DNA from: Mucilaginibacter sp. dw_454
GTDB lineage: Bacteria > Bacteroidota > Bacteroidia > Sphingobacteriales > Sphingobacteriaceae
DNA length: 64,000 bases
Assembly: GCF_018449775.1 (NCBI RefSeq)
Contig: NZ_JAAVVB010000003.1
Coordinates: 496,001-560,000, forward strand
Direction of reading: 5' to 3'
Positions 44,719 to 54,070 of this stretch are shown here, piece by piece (position 1 is the stretch's first letter; each line of letters begins with the position of its first letter). Made by a program: the position numbers and the translations under genes. Below the pieces are notes generated by a model. That model was not told the DNA's origin. It saw only the letters and a list, made by a program, of their open reading frames with translations, and did not search any database.

Positions 44719-46149
44719 TTAATTAATAGTTACTTTATCTGAAAGTAAATACCAGTTGTTAGCTATCTTATTGGTATTGGCCAACTTATAAGCTGGGTTA
44801 GCATCGGTTTGGCTGGCAAACAAACCAATAGCCAGTTTATATTTTCCGGCAGCAATACCTAAAAAACTGGCAGAACTTTGTTGTTTAACATCTGTATCTG
44901 ATAGCCACTGCGACGGTTTTAAATCATTTAACCATTGTTTTTGAACAACATTGCCCGCATTATCAATAAGGGCAACAGCAGCAAAGCACGACTGATAAAT
45001 TTGCGTAACGCCTTTATTTAAAACTTCGGTTTGTATAGTAAAACGTTTGTAATTACTAATTGATGTTGGAATAACAACGCTTTTCATAACAAAATGATAA
45101 CCAACACGATTACCTATTTTTGTATACAGCGCCTTATTGGCGTTGTACATATCGTTATCAAATTGAATATAGCTGGGTTTGCCAATTTCAACGTCACTAC
45201 TTAATAAATCGCTTACATTAATTCCGGCCGAAACGTCCCAGTCATAAGACGATGCATACTCAAACACAGATGGCTCTTTGCCTGCAGCCCTGGTGCATTC
45301 TTTACCATCAGAATATCTTAACAGCCCGTCTTCGCGCATGCCTATGCCGTTATTTACTGCCCAGTCGTAAGTGCTGTCAAAATCATCAACTCCCCAGGGA
45401 GTAATTAGCTGTGTATTTGGGAAGGCTGATTTATAAACTTGCAGATATTGATATTTTAATTGGTCTGCTGTTACGGCAGTTCCATCAATGCCATAAAGGT
45501 GCTGCTCGCCCCAGTTGCCGTACGATCTTATGTCAACAAATGCAATGTCTTTATTACCGTTATAACGTAATCCTAACTGTAATATAAATTTATCAAGAGC
45601 AGCAAGGAATATTGCATCTGTCCATACCGGGATAACCTGAACAATGGGGTTAGCGGGGTCAAAGTCAGTAGTAACCGTTCTGCTTTTAGCGCCCATGTTA
45701 AACACCCATTTGGGGGTTACGTATTGTCCTCCGTCAGGCGTGTCAGACGAGCGGGAAGTGTTTGCACACATAATGCCGAACGAGAATTTCTTTCCGGCAG
45801 CTTTGTATTGTTGTATTTGGTCATCAATAAGTTTCCAGTTGAAAACGCCGTTACCTGGCTCAATGTCGGCCCAATCATATCTGATGTAGCCGGTATTAAC
45901 ATTATCGGCATATGTGGCATCATATCCCCAGTATTGAACAAACCCTTTCCCCGGATTGGTGATTAATTCGGTGCTTTCTGCAGGATATACCGTTTGCGAA
46001 CCAATGGTATCGGCTGGCGCAATTATTGAAGTGATTGTTTGTATAGTGCTGCCCAGGGTTTGGGGAACGGGCCTTAAGTCTGATTTCTGACAAGCAGTAA
46101 TCAAGAGCATAAAAACTAGGTTAACCAATAGCATAGCTGGGGCCTTCAT
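44719..46149 (-). CDS. DUF4832-like lipoprotein, probable TIM-barrel glycan-active protein
   Basis: The 476-aa protein has a lipoprotein signal (LVNLVFMLLITAC). The body begins ELITNPGKGFVQYWGYD, then YIRYDWADIEPGNGVFNWKLIDDQIQQYKAAGKKFSFGI, a TIM-barrel pattern like GH42/DUF4874-DUF4832 proteins, and ends in a beta-sandwich. It probably acts on the exported polysaccharide, by cutting or binding it. Catalytic acids cannot be assigned with certainty, though DIRSYGNWGEQHLYG has a suitable Glu. It sits inside the Wzx/Wzy/GT run. Confidence 0.82.
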   Translation of the reverse strand: MKAPAMLLVNLVFMLLITACQKSDLRPVPQTLGSTIQTITSIIAPADTIGSQTVYPAESTELITNPGKGFVQYWGYDATYADNVNTGYIRYDWADIEPGNGVFNWKLIDDQIQQYKAAGKKFSFGIMCANTSRSSDTPDGGQYVTPKWVFNMGAKSRTVTTDFDPANPIVQVIPVWTDAIFLAALDKFILQLGLRYNGNKDIAFVDIRSYGNWGEQHLYGIDGTAVTADQLKYQYLQVYKSAFPNTQLITPWGVDDFDSTYDWAVNNGIGMREDGLLRYSDGKECTRAAGKEPSVFEYASSYDWDVSAGINVSDLLSSDVEIGKPSYIQFDNDMYNANKALYTKIGNRVGYHFVMKSVVIPTSISNYKRFTIQTEVLNKGVTQIYQSCFAAVALIDNAGNVVQKQWLNDLKPSQWLSDTDVKQQSSASFLGIAAGKYKLAIGLFASQTDANPAYKLANTNKIANNWYLLSDKVTIN

Positions 46150-46225
46150 ATTCCTTATTTTTAGGGGAGAACACGTATAATGGTGTTATACGGACACGTA
46201 CCAAAATAAGTTGCGAATTTAATGA

Positions 46226-47377
46226 TTATTGATTGAGCACAAGATTACTGTTTGATAATGAACAGTTTTGAACAGCATACTCGCTGATTTGCTGCCTGTT
46301 TTTTTCCAATAACGCATCGTTATTTACCAAATTTTGCATTTTATGGATAAGGCTTTGCAAATCTTTGTTTTTGAAAGAAAAGTTTTCTTTGTCGATGCAA
46401 TATTCCAGCAGGCCCGGGCAATCTGATACCAGCACGGGTAGGTTAAAAGCATAACAGGTCATGATAACGCCGCTTTGCGTGGCATCAAAATAAGGCAATA
46501 CGCATAGATCGGCATCGTTCATAATCTCGGCCAACTCTGCCAGGTCAATAAACCGATTACGGATATCAATATTAGGATAAGTATTACCCGTTAAAAATGA
46601 CGGATTATATTCATCGCTTGCTTTACCGGCTATGATAAATGTTAATTGATCATTTGTTTTTGAAAGCGTAGTGGCGGCATCATAAAACAGCTCTACACCT
46701 TTATATGGCGATATGCGCCCAAAGAACACTATCTTCTTTGTTCCCGCTTTTTTTGCCGGTGTTTTTATGTTGAGATTTTGGAGCGTAAAAACCGGCATTT
46801 TAAAAGTCAATACCTTTGCCGCATAATCCGGATAATGCAATTTAAACTCCTGGGTTGAATAGGCCGAATACGTTATAAACTTTTGGATATAAGGAAAATA
46901 TAATTTTTTAATTATCTCCACACGGCTCTTTTCTTCGCCGGTATGCTGTTTAGGGTCGTGGATGATATAAAATATTTTTTTTCGGCGAAGTCTTAATAAA
47001 AAATACCAGTCGGCCAGGCTTAGGTTTTCTATAATGTTAAAGTCGGCTTTAAGTATTTTATACTTTCGTAATAGCCTCATCCAGCCCAGTGCGTTTTTAT
47101 AACTGCTTTCTTTATGCTGTTCAAACTTGCAAATAACATTTGCGCCTTCAAAATATGGCCGCAGGCGGTTGCCTGTTTCACCTTTAAGCACTTCATCTAA
47201 TGGTAGTTCTTTGTCTAAATAAGTCTTAGCATCGGCAGCGCTTATGCCCAGGTAATTTGCAGTTTCGGGGCTAACTACCATGATAACGGTTAGGTTTACT
47301 TTTTTCTTGAACTCTTTGATAAACTCAACCGAAATGTCAAGAAACCAGGGGCGTGTTATATAATTAACGGTTAGCAT
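46226..47377 (-). CDS. GT4-like glycosyltransferase
   Basis: The 383-aa protein has a weakly conserved N-domain (NYITRPWFLDISVEFIKEF) and a clear GT4 C-domain: KKIVFFGRISPYKGVELFYDA, LTFIIAGKASDEYNPSF, DADLCVLPYFDATQSGVIMTCYAF. The usual second Glu is replaced by the QSGVIMTCYAF form, which is found in a subgroup. It lies 15 nt after the flippase gene and 76 nt before the DUF4832-like gene. Part of the polysaccharide operon. Confidence 0.9.
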   Translation of the reverse strand: MLTVNYITRPWFLDISVEFIKEFKKKVNLTVIMVVSPETANYLGISAADAKTYLDKELPLDEVLKGETGNRLRPYFEGANVICKFEQHKESSYKNALGWMRLLRKYKILKADFNIIENLSLADWYFLLRLRRKKIFYIIHDPKQHTGEEKSRVEIIKKLYFPYIQKFITYSAYSTQEFKLHYPDYAAKVLTFKMPVFTLQNLNIKTPAKKAGTKKIVFFGRISPYKGVELFYDAATTLSKTNDQLTFIIAGKASDEYNPSFLTGNTYPNIDIRNRFIDLAELAEIMNDADLCVLPYFDATQSGVIMTCYAFNLPVLVSDCPGLLEYCIDKENFSFKNKDLQSLIHKMQNLVNNDALLEKNRQQISEYAVQNCSLSNSNLVLNQ

Positions 47378-47392
47378 AATATCTATAGGTTG

Positions 47393-48850
47393 TTATTCGG
47401 GCTGAGGGGTGTATCTTCCGGTTTTTTCTTTGATAAATCCAGAGATCCTTTTATCAGTTGTGGCTACCACGGTAAGTAATATTATCCAGAACGAAATAAA
47501 CAATAAGTAGTTGTTGAGTAGGGGTGCCAAAAACACATATAAAGCGAAGCAGACCACCAAAGCAATATACCCATAGCAAACTTCCAGAAATGTTGAGACC
47601 TTATTTTTGATCAGGATATAATCCTGCAATAAGTGGAATACAAAAAACGAGATCAAGATGGATAAATTAACCACATGCAAGCTCCTGAAAAACGAACCGT
47701 AATTTTTAAGAAAAATAAACCCGGTTAAAGCCAGCGACACATTTACCAGCAGGCTGATGATGTTTAGCCACATATCCTTTTTTTCCAATTTTAAAACGAT
47801 CAGGATGTTGGCCTGCAAAATTACGGTAGGATAGAAGAGCATGGTTAAAAACATCTCTTTGGTATAGAAAGCTGCGTCGGCAAAGTTTTTGCCGAAAGCA
47901 AGCTGGATAATAATATCGGCAAAAGAGTATAAAAACGTAAACGTTAAAAAGCCGTAAAGAAGGTATAGTTTAAAAAAGAAATGATAATGCTTATTAAACG
48001 TAGCCTGGTCATCTTCGCGGTATGATTTTAATAGTACAGCGAAGATTGTTGACGACACAATAACCGGAATAAGCTCTGCAACGGCAAAAAACTTAAATGC
48101 AACCTCATAAGTAGCGACATTAACAACCGGCAAAAATTTCGATATTAAGATACTGCCTATGCGCCAGTAAATAACAGATATACTGCCTACAATAATAAAG
48201 GGCCAGTTGGTGCGTACCAATTGTTTAACATAAGCTGCAGGCACTTTATGGTTAAAGATTGATTTAAATGTTGCCAGTTTAGAGGTTGAGATGGCAAGAA
48301 ACAGGTTGAGCGTAAACAGCCGGATAAGTACCAGCAAAACAGATAAAGCAACGATGGTATACGGATAAAAGAAAACCACACAAGCCAGAATGACTTTTAA
48401 TACCGCCTCGATGGTTAAAACGACAAAAGTTTTGTTTTGCTCAAATTGGGCAATGTTTAAGTTTTTAACGGTATAGATAATGTTATCGAAAATAATATTC
48501 AGACCAATCAATGCCGTGAGTACTTTGATCATTGGGTCGTCATACAAAAAGAAAGCTACCACAACGTTAACTACGTAAAAGAACACGCCAGAACTTATTT
48601 GTATTTTGAGGAACTTATTCAGAAATGCCTTCAGATCCGGTTCGTCCGGCAGTTGCCTGATAAACCACTGGCCCAACCCCAAAGCCGAAAACGAAGCCAT
48701 GACCTGGTAAAGGGTGTTGGCAATTAAATAACAGCTAAAGTCTTTTTTCGGAAAGTTACGGGCAACAATCACAAAGAAAACCATCAGCAGCACATTCTGA
48801 ATAATTTGGGATGCAAGCCCCCATATGCTGTTTTTTAATACACCTTTCAT
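47393..48850 (-). CDS. Wzx-type polysaccharide flippase
   Basis: The 485-aa protein has about 12-14 hydrophobic helices and starts MKGVLKNSIWGLASQIIQNVLLMVFFVIVARNF, the usual opening of the MOP/oligosaccharide flippase family. It should move lipid-linked repeat units across the inner membrane. The ATG follows the polymerase stop with no gap. Family call from topology and the opening motif; substrate unknown. Confidence 0.9.
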   Translation of the reverse strand: MKGVLKNSIWGLASQIIQNVLLMVFFVIVARNFPKKDFSCYLIANTLYQVMASFSALGLGQWFIRQLPDEPDLKAFLNKFLKIQISSGVFFYVVNVVVAFFLYDDPMIKVLTALIGLNIIFDNIIYTVKNLNIAQFEQNKTFVVLTIEAVLKVILACVVFFYPYTIVALSVLLVLIRLFTLNLFLAISTSKLATFKSIFNHKVPAAYVKQLVRTNWPFIIVGSISVIYWRIGSILISKFLPVVNVATYEVAFKFFAVAELIPVIVSSTIFAVLLKSYREDDQATFNKHYHFFFKLYLLYGFLTFTFLYSFADIIIQLAFGKNFADAAFYTKEMFLTMLFYPTVILQANILIVLKLEKKDMWLNIISLLVNVSLALTGFIFLKNYGSFFRSLHVVNLSILISFFVFHLLQDYILIKNKVSTFLEVCYGYIALVVCFALYVFLAPLLNNYLLFISFWIILLTVVATTDKRISGFIKEKTGRYTPQPE

Positions 48851-50134
48851 TTATTGTTCAATAATGACTACGCCTTTGTCGTATCGTTTACTATATGCAA
48901 TCAGGATACAGACAATGGTTGCAACAAGCACTATTATCCGTTCGTCGCCCAATGAATATACCGAGTAAAAGCCGAATAGCCAGGTAATAATGGCCGAAAT
49001 AAGGAAGATGATATAGAAATCTTTCACCCTGATAAAGAAAACTTTAAGCGCATTATAAATAGCGCCAAATATAAAAGCAAACACACCAAAGGTTCCTAAA
49101 AAGCCAAGCTCAACCAAAAATTTTAAATAACCGCTCTCTGGTTGGTCAAAGTATACTTTTTGTCCATCAACCAGCCAAAACTGATCTTTTAAAAAGAATT
49201 CGGCGTACTTTGAATAGTTACCCATGCCTATCCCAAAAATTGGATAGGTTTCGACTATTTTATAGGCTTGCTGCCAAATTTCATACCGTACCAGGTACGA
49301 TTTCTCTAACGACTCGCCACGGTTAAAAATAGCCAGGTAGCTGCTTAATACCAATCCCGCTAAAAATAGCGTGGCGCCTCCTAAAAGGGTTGCTGCGCGT
49401 ACTTTAGGGCTGCTAAACAGTGCTATAAAAGCTATGCCGCCAACTAAGCCCAATAATGCTGCACGCCCACCGGTTAAAAATAAGCCGATAATAGCAAATG
49501 CAAAAAGCAAATATTTATACCTGGTAAACTTAGGCGACGAGGGTGAATCAATCAACGTAATAAAACTCAGTGCGGATAAAAACTGGGCAAATTTTTGCGG
49601 GTCCTGGAAAATCCCGGGATATCTGATACTCTCAAAAGCGATGTTTGGATTATCGGTAATAAATAAGCTGAAATCTAGGCCCAAAGCCAGCTGAAACATC
49701 AAAAACACCAGCGAAACAACCAGGTTTATTTTCAAAAGATCAATTACCCTAAACAAAAACTTTTCATCATCTATACACTCATAAAGCAGTACATGGATGT
49801 ATAGGATAATAGGTAAAAACCTGATAATATAAAGCAAAGAGTTGGCTATAAAATCTGATAGGAACGTGCCGATGAGCATGACACCTAATATGTACAACGT
49901 TAGACGGTGCGTATGCTTGGAGAATATGCGTTTATCTGTCCTTAACGAGTAAAAGAAAAAGAAATAGGTTGCTATCTCAAATACGCTGTACACGTGATCG
50001 GGCGAATAGATGACCGGAAAAAACAACAATACAAATACCACATAAGCACGCGACGGATTTGTATCTCTTAACAGATGATAAAAAAATAGCAGAAGTGTGA
50101 TATAGGGTAATACCCCTAAAATGATTGGTTTCAA
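48851..50134 (-). CDS. Wzy/O-antigen ligase-like polymerase
   Basis: The 427-aa polytopic protein has about 11 helices and a large loop with RGESLEKSYLVRYEIWQQAYKIVETYPIFGIGMGNYSKYAEFF, the ligase/polymerase signature region. The start codon is TTG (50134); no in-frame ATG lies near, and the upstream frame closes at a TAA about 40 nt before. It should join repeat units in the periplasm. It is the first gene of the minus-strand run polymerase, flippase, GT, DUF4832-like, GT. Confidence 0.88.
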   Translation of the reverse strand: MKPIILGVLPYITLLLFFYHLLRDTNPSRAYVVFVLLFFPVIYSPDHVYSVFEIATYFFFFYSLRTDKRIFSKHTHRLTLYILGVMLIGTFLSDFIANSLLYIIRFLPIILYIHVLLYECIDDEKFLFRVIDLLKINLVVSLVFLMFQLALGLDFSLFITDNPNIAFESIRYPGIFQDPQKFAQFLSALSFITLIDSPSSPKFTRYKYLLFAFAIIGLFLTGGRAALLGLVGGIAFIALFSSPKVRAATLLGGATLFLAGLVLSSYLAIFNRGESLEKSYLVRYEIWQQAYKIVETYPIFGIGMGNYSKYAEFFLKDQFWLVDGQKVYFDQPESGYLKFLVELGFLGTFGVFAFIFGAIYNALKVFFIRVKDFYIIFLISAIITWLFGFYSVYSLGDERIIVLVATIVCILIAYSKRYDKGVVIIEQ

Positions 50135-50320
50135 ATCTCTGTAAAATTCAAAAATAGCATTATTTGACGTGCGTGTTTAAAACTACAAACAATGTGCCTA
50201 TGTTTCTATATTACGATCAATTTAAAAATAAGCTTTTACCAATCACTTTCAATAATAAAATCACCTCTTTATAAAAAATCGGCTAATTCCATCCTACCTG
50301 TTGTACGGTACTTCATTAAT

Positions 50321-50466
50321 CATATGAAAGCCGCGGCAGGTGCAACGGTACCTGATCCGGGTACCGACATGGTTTTATGTACCAGCACGGCTTTGACGAC
50401 CTGGATGGCCACCATTGGGAATATATGTGGATGGACCCTAACGGTGTGCCGGAGCATCAGGCGTAA
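50321..50466 (+). pseudogene. Remnant of a VOC/glyoxalase-family gene
   Basis: From ATG 50377 the frame reads MYQHGFDDLDGHHWEYMW, MDPNGVPEHQA and a stop at 50466, a typical C-terminus of a VOC/glyoxalase protein. The preceding part (50324-50371, KAAAGATVPDPGTD) is in another frame; one lost base near 50367 would restore TDHGFMYQHG. The 5' two thirds of the gene are gone. A terminator (50495-50526) still follows. Confidence 0.75.
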
Positions 50467-50494
50467 TGAATGTTAATAGAAATTGCATGTAAAC

Positions 50495-50526
50495 AATAAA
50501 GCCTCAAAGACATGTGAGGCTTTATT
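50495..50526. terminator. Terminator after the VOC remnant
   Basis: AATAAAGCCTC (50495-50505) pairs with GAGGCTTTATT (50516-50526) around 10 nt, with A/T runs on each side. It separates the remnant from the methyltransferase gene. Confidence 0.75.
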
Positions 50527-50612
50527 ATTAAATTGGAATAGCCTGCATTAAGGTGGGGAGTAAATTGACTCGTTATTAACAGTGCCAAAAATTAATATGT
50601 GTTTATTTGTAT

Positions 50613-51212
50613 ATGACTGAATTCTGGGAATCTGCCTTTAACGACAAACAGGAAATGTGGGGGTTTGAACCTGCAAAATCTGCGGTATTGACCAAAAACT
50701 TTTTTTTGCAACAATCTGTAAAGGATGTATTGATTCCGGGTTTCGGCTATGGAAGAAATGCGCAGGTTTTCCTAGATGCAAAAATGAACGTGACGGGCAT
50801 CGAGATATCAAAAACCGCCATTGATCTCGCACATCAGCATTATAATGCTGATATGATCATTTATCATGGCTCAGTTACGGATATGCCGTTTGACCAAACC
50901 GCATATGATGGAGTCTTTTGTTATGCCTTAATTCATTTGCTTGATAGTGAGGAAAGAGCAAAGCTAATCCATGATTGCTACGCGCAACTAAAACCAGGCG
51001 GCTGGATGGTATTTGCGGTGATCTCGAAGACAGCTCAAACTTATGGTCAGGGGAAACCAATTGGTAAAGATCGCTTTGAATTGTTTGGCGGAGTTAATAT
51101 GTTCTTTTATGACCAGGAATCCATAGACGAAGAATTCGGTCAGGCAGGATTGGTCGAGGTTATTGAAGTAAAAGAGAACTATCCTTTCTTTCTGATAAAA
51201 TGTTTAAAGTGA
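50613..51212 (+). CDS. Class I SAM-dependent methyltransferase
   Basis: The ATG at 50613 gives MTEFWESAFNDKQEMWGFEP; the open frame also has a TTG two codons upstream. The 199-aa product has the SAM-binding glycine loop as VLIPGFGYGRNAQVFL (about 37-52), then VTGIEISKTAIDLA and DGVFCYALIHLL, and a late LKPGGWMVFAVI. The opening W-[DE]-x3 W-G-x-EP is seen in thiopurine/thiol-like methyltransferase groups. The acceptor is unknown. A strong terminator follows. Confidence 0.88.
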   Translation: MTEFWESAFNDKQEMWGFEPAKSAVLTKNFFLQQSVKDVLIPGFGYGRNAQVFLDAKMNVTGIEISKTAIDLAHQHYNADMIIYHGSVTDMPFDQTAYDGVFCYALIHLLDSEERAKLIHDCYAQLKPGGWMVFAVISKTAQTYGQGKPIGKDRFELFGGVNMFFYDQESIDEEFGQAGLVEVIEVKENYPFFLIKCLK

Positions 51213-51269
51213 CCCTGATATGGAGAAAAGGGTAACTATATAAAAATTTATAAAATTGCATGTTAAACA

Positions 51270-51299
51270 AAAAAGCCCCGCGGACGTGCGGGGCTTTTT
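51270..51299. terminator. Strong bidirectional terminator
   Basis: AAAAAGCCCCGC (51270-51281) pairs perfectly with GCGGGGCTTTTT (51288-51299) around a 6-nt loop. It lies between the convergent methyltransferase and esterase genes and fits termination from both strands. Confidence 0.9.
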
Positions 51300-51339
51300 A
51301 TATCAAATCTATTCCATCACAACAGCTGTTATGAAGTAA

Positions 51340-52068
51340 TCAAAAATACAACTCAACCATTTTTCGCCAACTGCGTGCGGTATGGGCGTAACCTTCCCAG
51401 GTGTGAAAGCGGTGCTGCGTGCCTTTCCAGCCTAATATTTCGCTAAACTCATAATTGTCGCCAATAAATGGGTCGGTTTCACCAATAGCAAGCAAAATGT
51501 CAATATTGCGTATTTGCTGCAATTGCTTTTCATTGTCCATATTGGCCATAAACTGAAGCGGCATATTAAAGTAAATGTCTTGATTATGATAGCCGTGAAA
51601 AAGGTCCTCAAAATATTTTACCGCGCGGGTAAGGTCATAACGGCCGCTCATGCAAACAAGCTTGCTAAACAGTTCGGGGTGCTTCAGGCTAATGTTAGCA
51701 GCATGATAAGCTCCTAAACTGCAACCTGCTGCTCCAAAATCGTTGTTGGCGTTCTTTGAGCGCATTAGTGGCAGCACTTCGCATAAAATATATTGTTCGT
51801 ACTGTAAATGGCGATTTATTTTTTGTTGAGGATGTGCGTTGTTGTTGTAAAGGCTTTCTTCGTCGATACTGTCAACACAAACAAGCTGCAGTTGGCCTTG
51901 GTTTATCTTATCTTCAAGCGCACCTACAACTCCCCAGTTCTCGTAATCATAAAAACGGCCCATACGCGGTGGAAAAAATAATACGACCTTACCTGCGTGA
52001 CCAAAGGTAAGTAACTCCATATCCCGGCCCAATCTATCGCTGTACCACCGGTGATATTCTCTATGCAT
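51340..52068 (-). CDS. Alpha/beta-hydrolase esterase (enterochelin esterase/PHB depolymerase-like)
   Basis: The 242-aa protein has the nucleophile elbow GAAGCSLGAYHA (Ser near 115), Asp in IGETDPFIGD (about 200) and His in WEGYAHTARSW (about 228). There is no signal peptide. Such esterase-D-like proteins act on short esters; the substrate is unknown. It is followed on the same strand by no close partner; the SGNH gene lies 64 nt upstream. Confidence 0.87.
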   Translation of the reverse strand: MHREYHRWYSDRLGRDMELLTFGHAGKVVLFFPPRMGRFYDYENWGVVGALEDKINQGQLQLVCVDSIDEESLYNNNAHPQQKINRHLQYEQYILCEVLPLMRSKNANNDFGAAGCSLGAYHAANISLKHPELFSKLVCMSGRYDLTRAVKYFEDLFHGYHNQDIYFNMPLQFMANMDNEKQLQQIRNIDILLAIGETDPFIGDNYEFSEILGWKGTQHRFHTWEGYAHTARSWRKMVELYF

Positions 52069-52132
52069 TGCTAATTAAAAATTTGGCCAAATGTCCTGTT
52101 TTTTTATCAAGCCAACATTAACCTGCGGTTAA

Positions 52133-52723
52133 TTATGAATTGCTTAACGCGTTTTTAACTATAGCAGTCCAAAGCTGGTAACCTTTAGGGTTTAAATGAA
52201 GGCCATCTTCCAGGAAATAAGAAGCATTGGGTTTGCCATCCGCAGTTAACATGGCGCTATAAACATCTATCCAGTGCCAGTTTGGGAGATTTTTTACCTC
52301 GGCAGAAATTATGAGATTGGTAAAATGGAACTGATCTGCCATATGCCAGCGTGCAGCACTGGGTTTAAGAGAAATAAAATAGCAAGGTATTAAGCCAAAG
52401 TGTTTTTCGGCCCTCGTCGCTAATTGCTGAAAAAAGAGAAAGACCTCTTCCGGATGGCGGCCGTCGCCCAGGTCATTATCACCTGCATAAACAACCAATC
52501 GCTCGGGTTTATAATCACTCATGACGCGGTCAAAGAACCAGGTACAGGCCGCGAGTGTAGAGCCACCAAAGCCAAGATTGATAGGAGCGTATTCGCTAAA
52601 GTCGGTTTTTAGATTTTTCCATAGCCTGATAGAGGAGCTGCCGTAAAACAGGGATTTAGGCTGCGATGTCAACTCCTGGCGCTGCTTTTCTAAATGTTTT
52701 ATTTCGTCCTCGTACCAAAACAT
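52133..52723 (-). CDS. SGNH/GDSL-like hydrolase
   Basis: The 196-aa protein has block I as LFYGSSSIRLW (Ser near 29), block II Gly in LGFGGSTLAACTW, block III as VVYAGDNDLGDG (Asn near 82) and block V as LEDGLHLNPKGYQLW (Asp and His). This is the pattern of small SGNH esterases such as platelet-activating-factor acetylhydrolase-like enzymes. There is no signal peptide, so it is cytosolic. Possibly co-transcribed with the following esterase gene (64-nt gap). Confidence 0.9.
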   Translation of the reverse strand: MFWYEDEIKHLEKQRQELTSQPKSLFYGSSSIRLWKNLKTDFSEYAPINLGFGGSTLAACTWFFDRVMSDYKPERLVVYAGDNDLGDGRHPEEVFLFFQQLATRAEKHFGLIPCYFISLKPSAARWHMADQFHFTNLIISAEVKNLPNWHWIDVYSAMLTADGKPNASYFLEDGLHLNPKGYQLWTAIVKNALSNS

Positions 52724-52754
52724 ATGTAAACCTGTTAATTACTGAAAAACAAAA

Positions 52755-52784
52755 AGAGCCTTCAAGTTTGAACTTAAAGGCTCT
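52755..52784 (-). terminator. Terminator after tRNA-Asn
   Basis: On the minus strand AGAGCCTT and AAGGCTCT (52777-52784, 52755-52762) form an 8-bp stem with inner pairing AGTT/AACT, followed by CTTTTTGTTTTT. It lies 9 nt after the tRNA 3' end and fits its terminator. Confidence 0.8.
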
Positions 52785-52792
52785 AAGCGCTG

Positions 52793-52866
52793 CTCCTGAG
52801 GCTGGGCTCGAACCAGCGACCCTCTGATTAACAGTCAGATGCTCTAACCAGCTGAGCTACTCAGGA
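52793..52866 (-). tRNA. tRNA-Asn (anticodon GTT)
   Basis: Minus-strand 74 nt. The acceptor TCCTGAG pairs with CTCAGGA, the discriminator is G, the D arm is AGCTCAGCTGGTTAGAGC, the anticodon stem TCTGA/TCAGA frames loop CTGTTAA, and the T arm is GCTGGTTCGAGCCCAGC. The anticodon GTT reads AAC/AAU. The CCA end is not encoded, as is common in this group. Confidence 0.96.
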
Positions 52867-53077
52867 GTGCATTTCCGGTTTGGAGTGTGCAAAAGTATAA
52901 TTTCTGCGCTTATTTCACAATCTTTTTTTAAAAAAAATATAAGTCGCTAAATATGAGTTTATTTATTTTTTGAATAGGTGTTGCTTGATGATTTTACTTT
53001 CAACCACCGCCGCGAAAGTAGCCGTATGATAAGTGGCGGATTTTCGCAATATTTGCGCAAAAAATAAAAATTTATAA

Positions 53078-53995
53078 ATGAGTTTATTAGTTATTGGTAC
53101 CGTAGCGTTCGACGCTATTGAAACGCCTTTTGGTAAAACAGATAAAATTGTTGGCGGCGCCGCTACCTATGCCGGTTTGGCTGCTTCTTACTTTTATGAT
53201 AAAGTAAAAATTGTTGCTGTGGTTGGCGACGATTTTCCGCAAACAGAAATTGCCGATTTTAACAATCACGGTATTGATACTGAAGGATTACAGATCAAGA
53301 AGGGGGAGAAGTCGTTCTTTTGGAGCGGTAAGTACCATAACGACATGAACAGCCGCGATACGCTGATAACCGAACTGAATGTACTGGCCGATTTTGATCC
53401 CATCATTCCTGAAAACTACCAGGATTGCGAATACCTGATGTTGGGTAATCTTACCCCACAAGTGCAGCAAACGGTTATTAAACGCCTTAAAAACCGCCCT
53501 AAATTAATTGTAATGGACACCATGAACTTTTGGATGGACATTGCTATGGACGATTTGCTGGAAACGATCAAGTTGATTGACGTATTAACCATCAACGATG
53601 CCGAAGCTCGTCAGCTTTCTGGCGAATATTCATTGGTTAAGGCAGCCCGTAAAATCTTAACCCTGGGCCCCAAATATCTGATCATTAAAAAAGGTGAGCA
53701 TGGCGCGTTACTGTTCCATGAAGACAAGATCTTCTCGGCACCGGCTTTACCTTTGGCTGAAGTGTTCGACCCAACCGGTGCGGGCGATACCTTTGCAGGT
53801 GGCTTCATTGGTTATATGGCCAAAGTGGGCAATGTTAACTTCCACAACATGAAAAATGCTATCATTTTTGGCTCGGCGCTGGCTTCATTTTGTGTAGAGA
53901 AATTCGGCACCGAAAAAATTAAAAACCTTACTGAAGCAGAAGTTTCTGCACGTATCCAGGAGTTTGTTCAGCTATCTTCTTTCGAGATTAAATAA
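53078..53995 (+). CDS. PfkB-family carbohydrate kinase
   Basis: The 305-aa protein has the N-terminal substrate part with GGAATYAGLAASYF, ending with the C-terminal PfkB signature DPTGAGDTFAGGF (Asp catalytic base, about residue 236). It phosphorylates a sugar or nucleoside by ATP in the cytosol. The closest pattern is adenosine/ribokinase-like, but the substrate cannot be read. It is a single gene flanked by the tRNA and a clear terminator. Confidence 0.93.
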   Translation: MSLLVIGTVAFDAIETPFGKTDKIVGGAATYAGLAASYFYDKVKIVAVVGDDFPQTEIADFNNHGIDTEGLQIKKGEKSFFWSGKYHNDMNSRDTLITELNVLADFDPIIPENYQDCEYLMLGNLTPQVQQTVIKRLKNRPKLIVMDTMNFWMDIAMDDLLETIKLIDVLTINDAEARQLSGEYSLVKAARKILTLGPKYLIIKKGEHGALLFHEDKIFSAPALPLAEVFDPTGAGDTFAGGFIGYMAKVGNVNFHNMKNAIIFGSALASFCVEKFGTEKIKNLTEAEVSARIQEFVQLSSFEIK

Positions 53996-54013
53996 GCTTA
54001 AATACTTTATAAC

Positions 54014-54048
54014 AAAAGGGTGGCATGTTTAAATCATGCCGCCCTTTT
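54014..54048. terminator. Bidirectional terminator between PfkB and the sigma operon
   Basis: AAAAGGG-t-GGCATG (54014-54027) pairs with CATGCC-g-CCCTTTTT (54035-54048) with one mismatch in the stem. It is followed by T on the plus strand and by the A-run complement on the minus strand, so it fits both convergent operons. Confidence 0.85.
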
Positions 54049-54070
54049 TGTTTGTGAATAGTTTAGGTAC

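Noticed and set aside
50192..50476. 94-aa plus-strand frame
   Set aside because: It is the wrong frame across the VOC remnant; the true frame gives the recognisable C-terminus.
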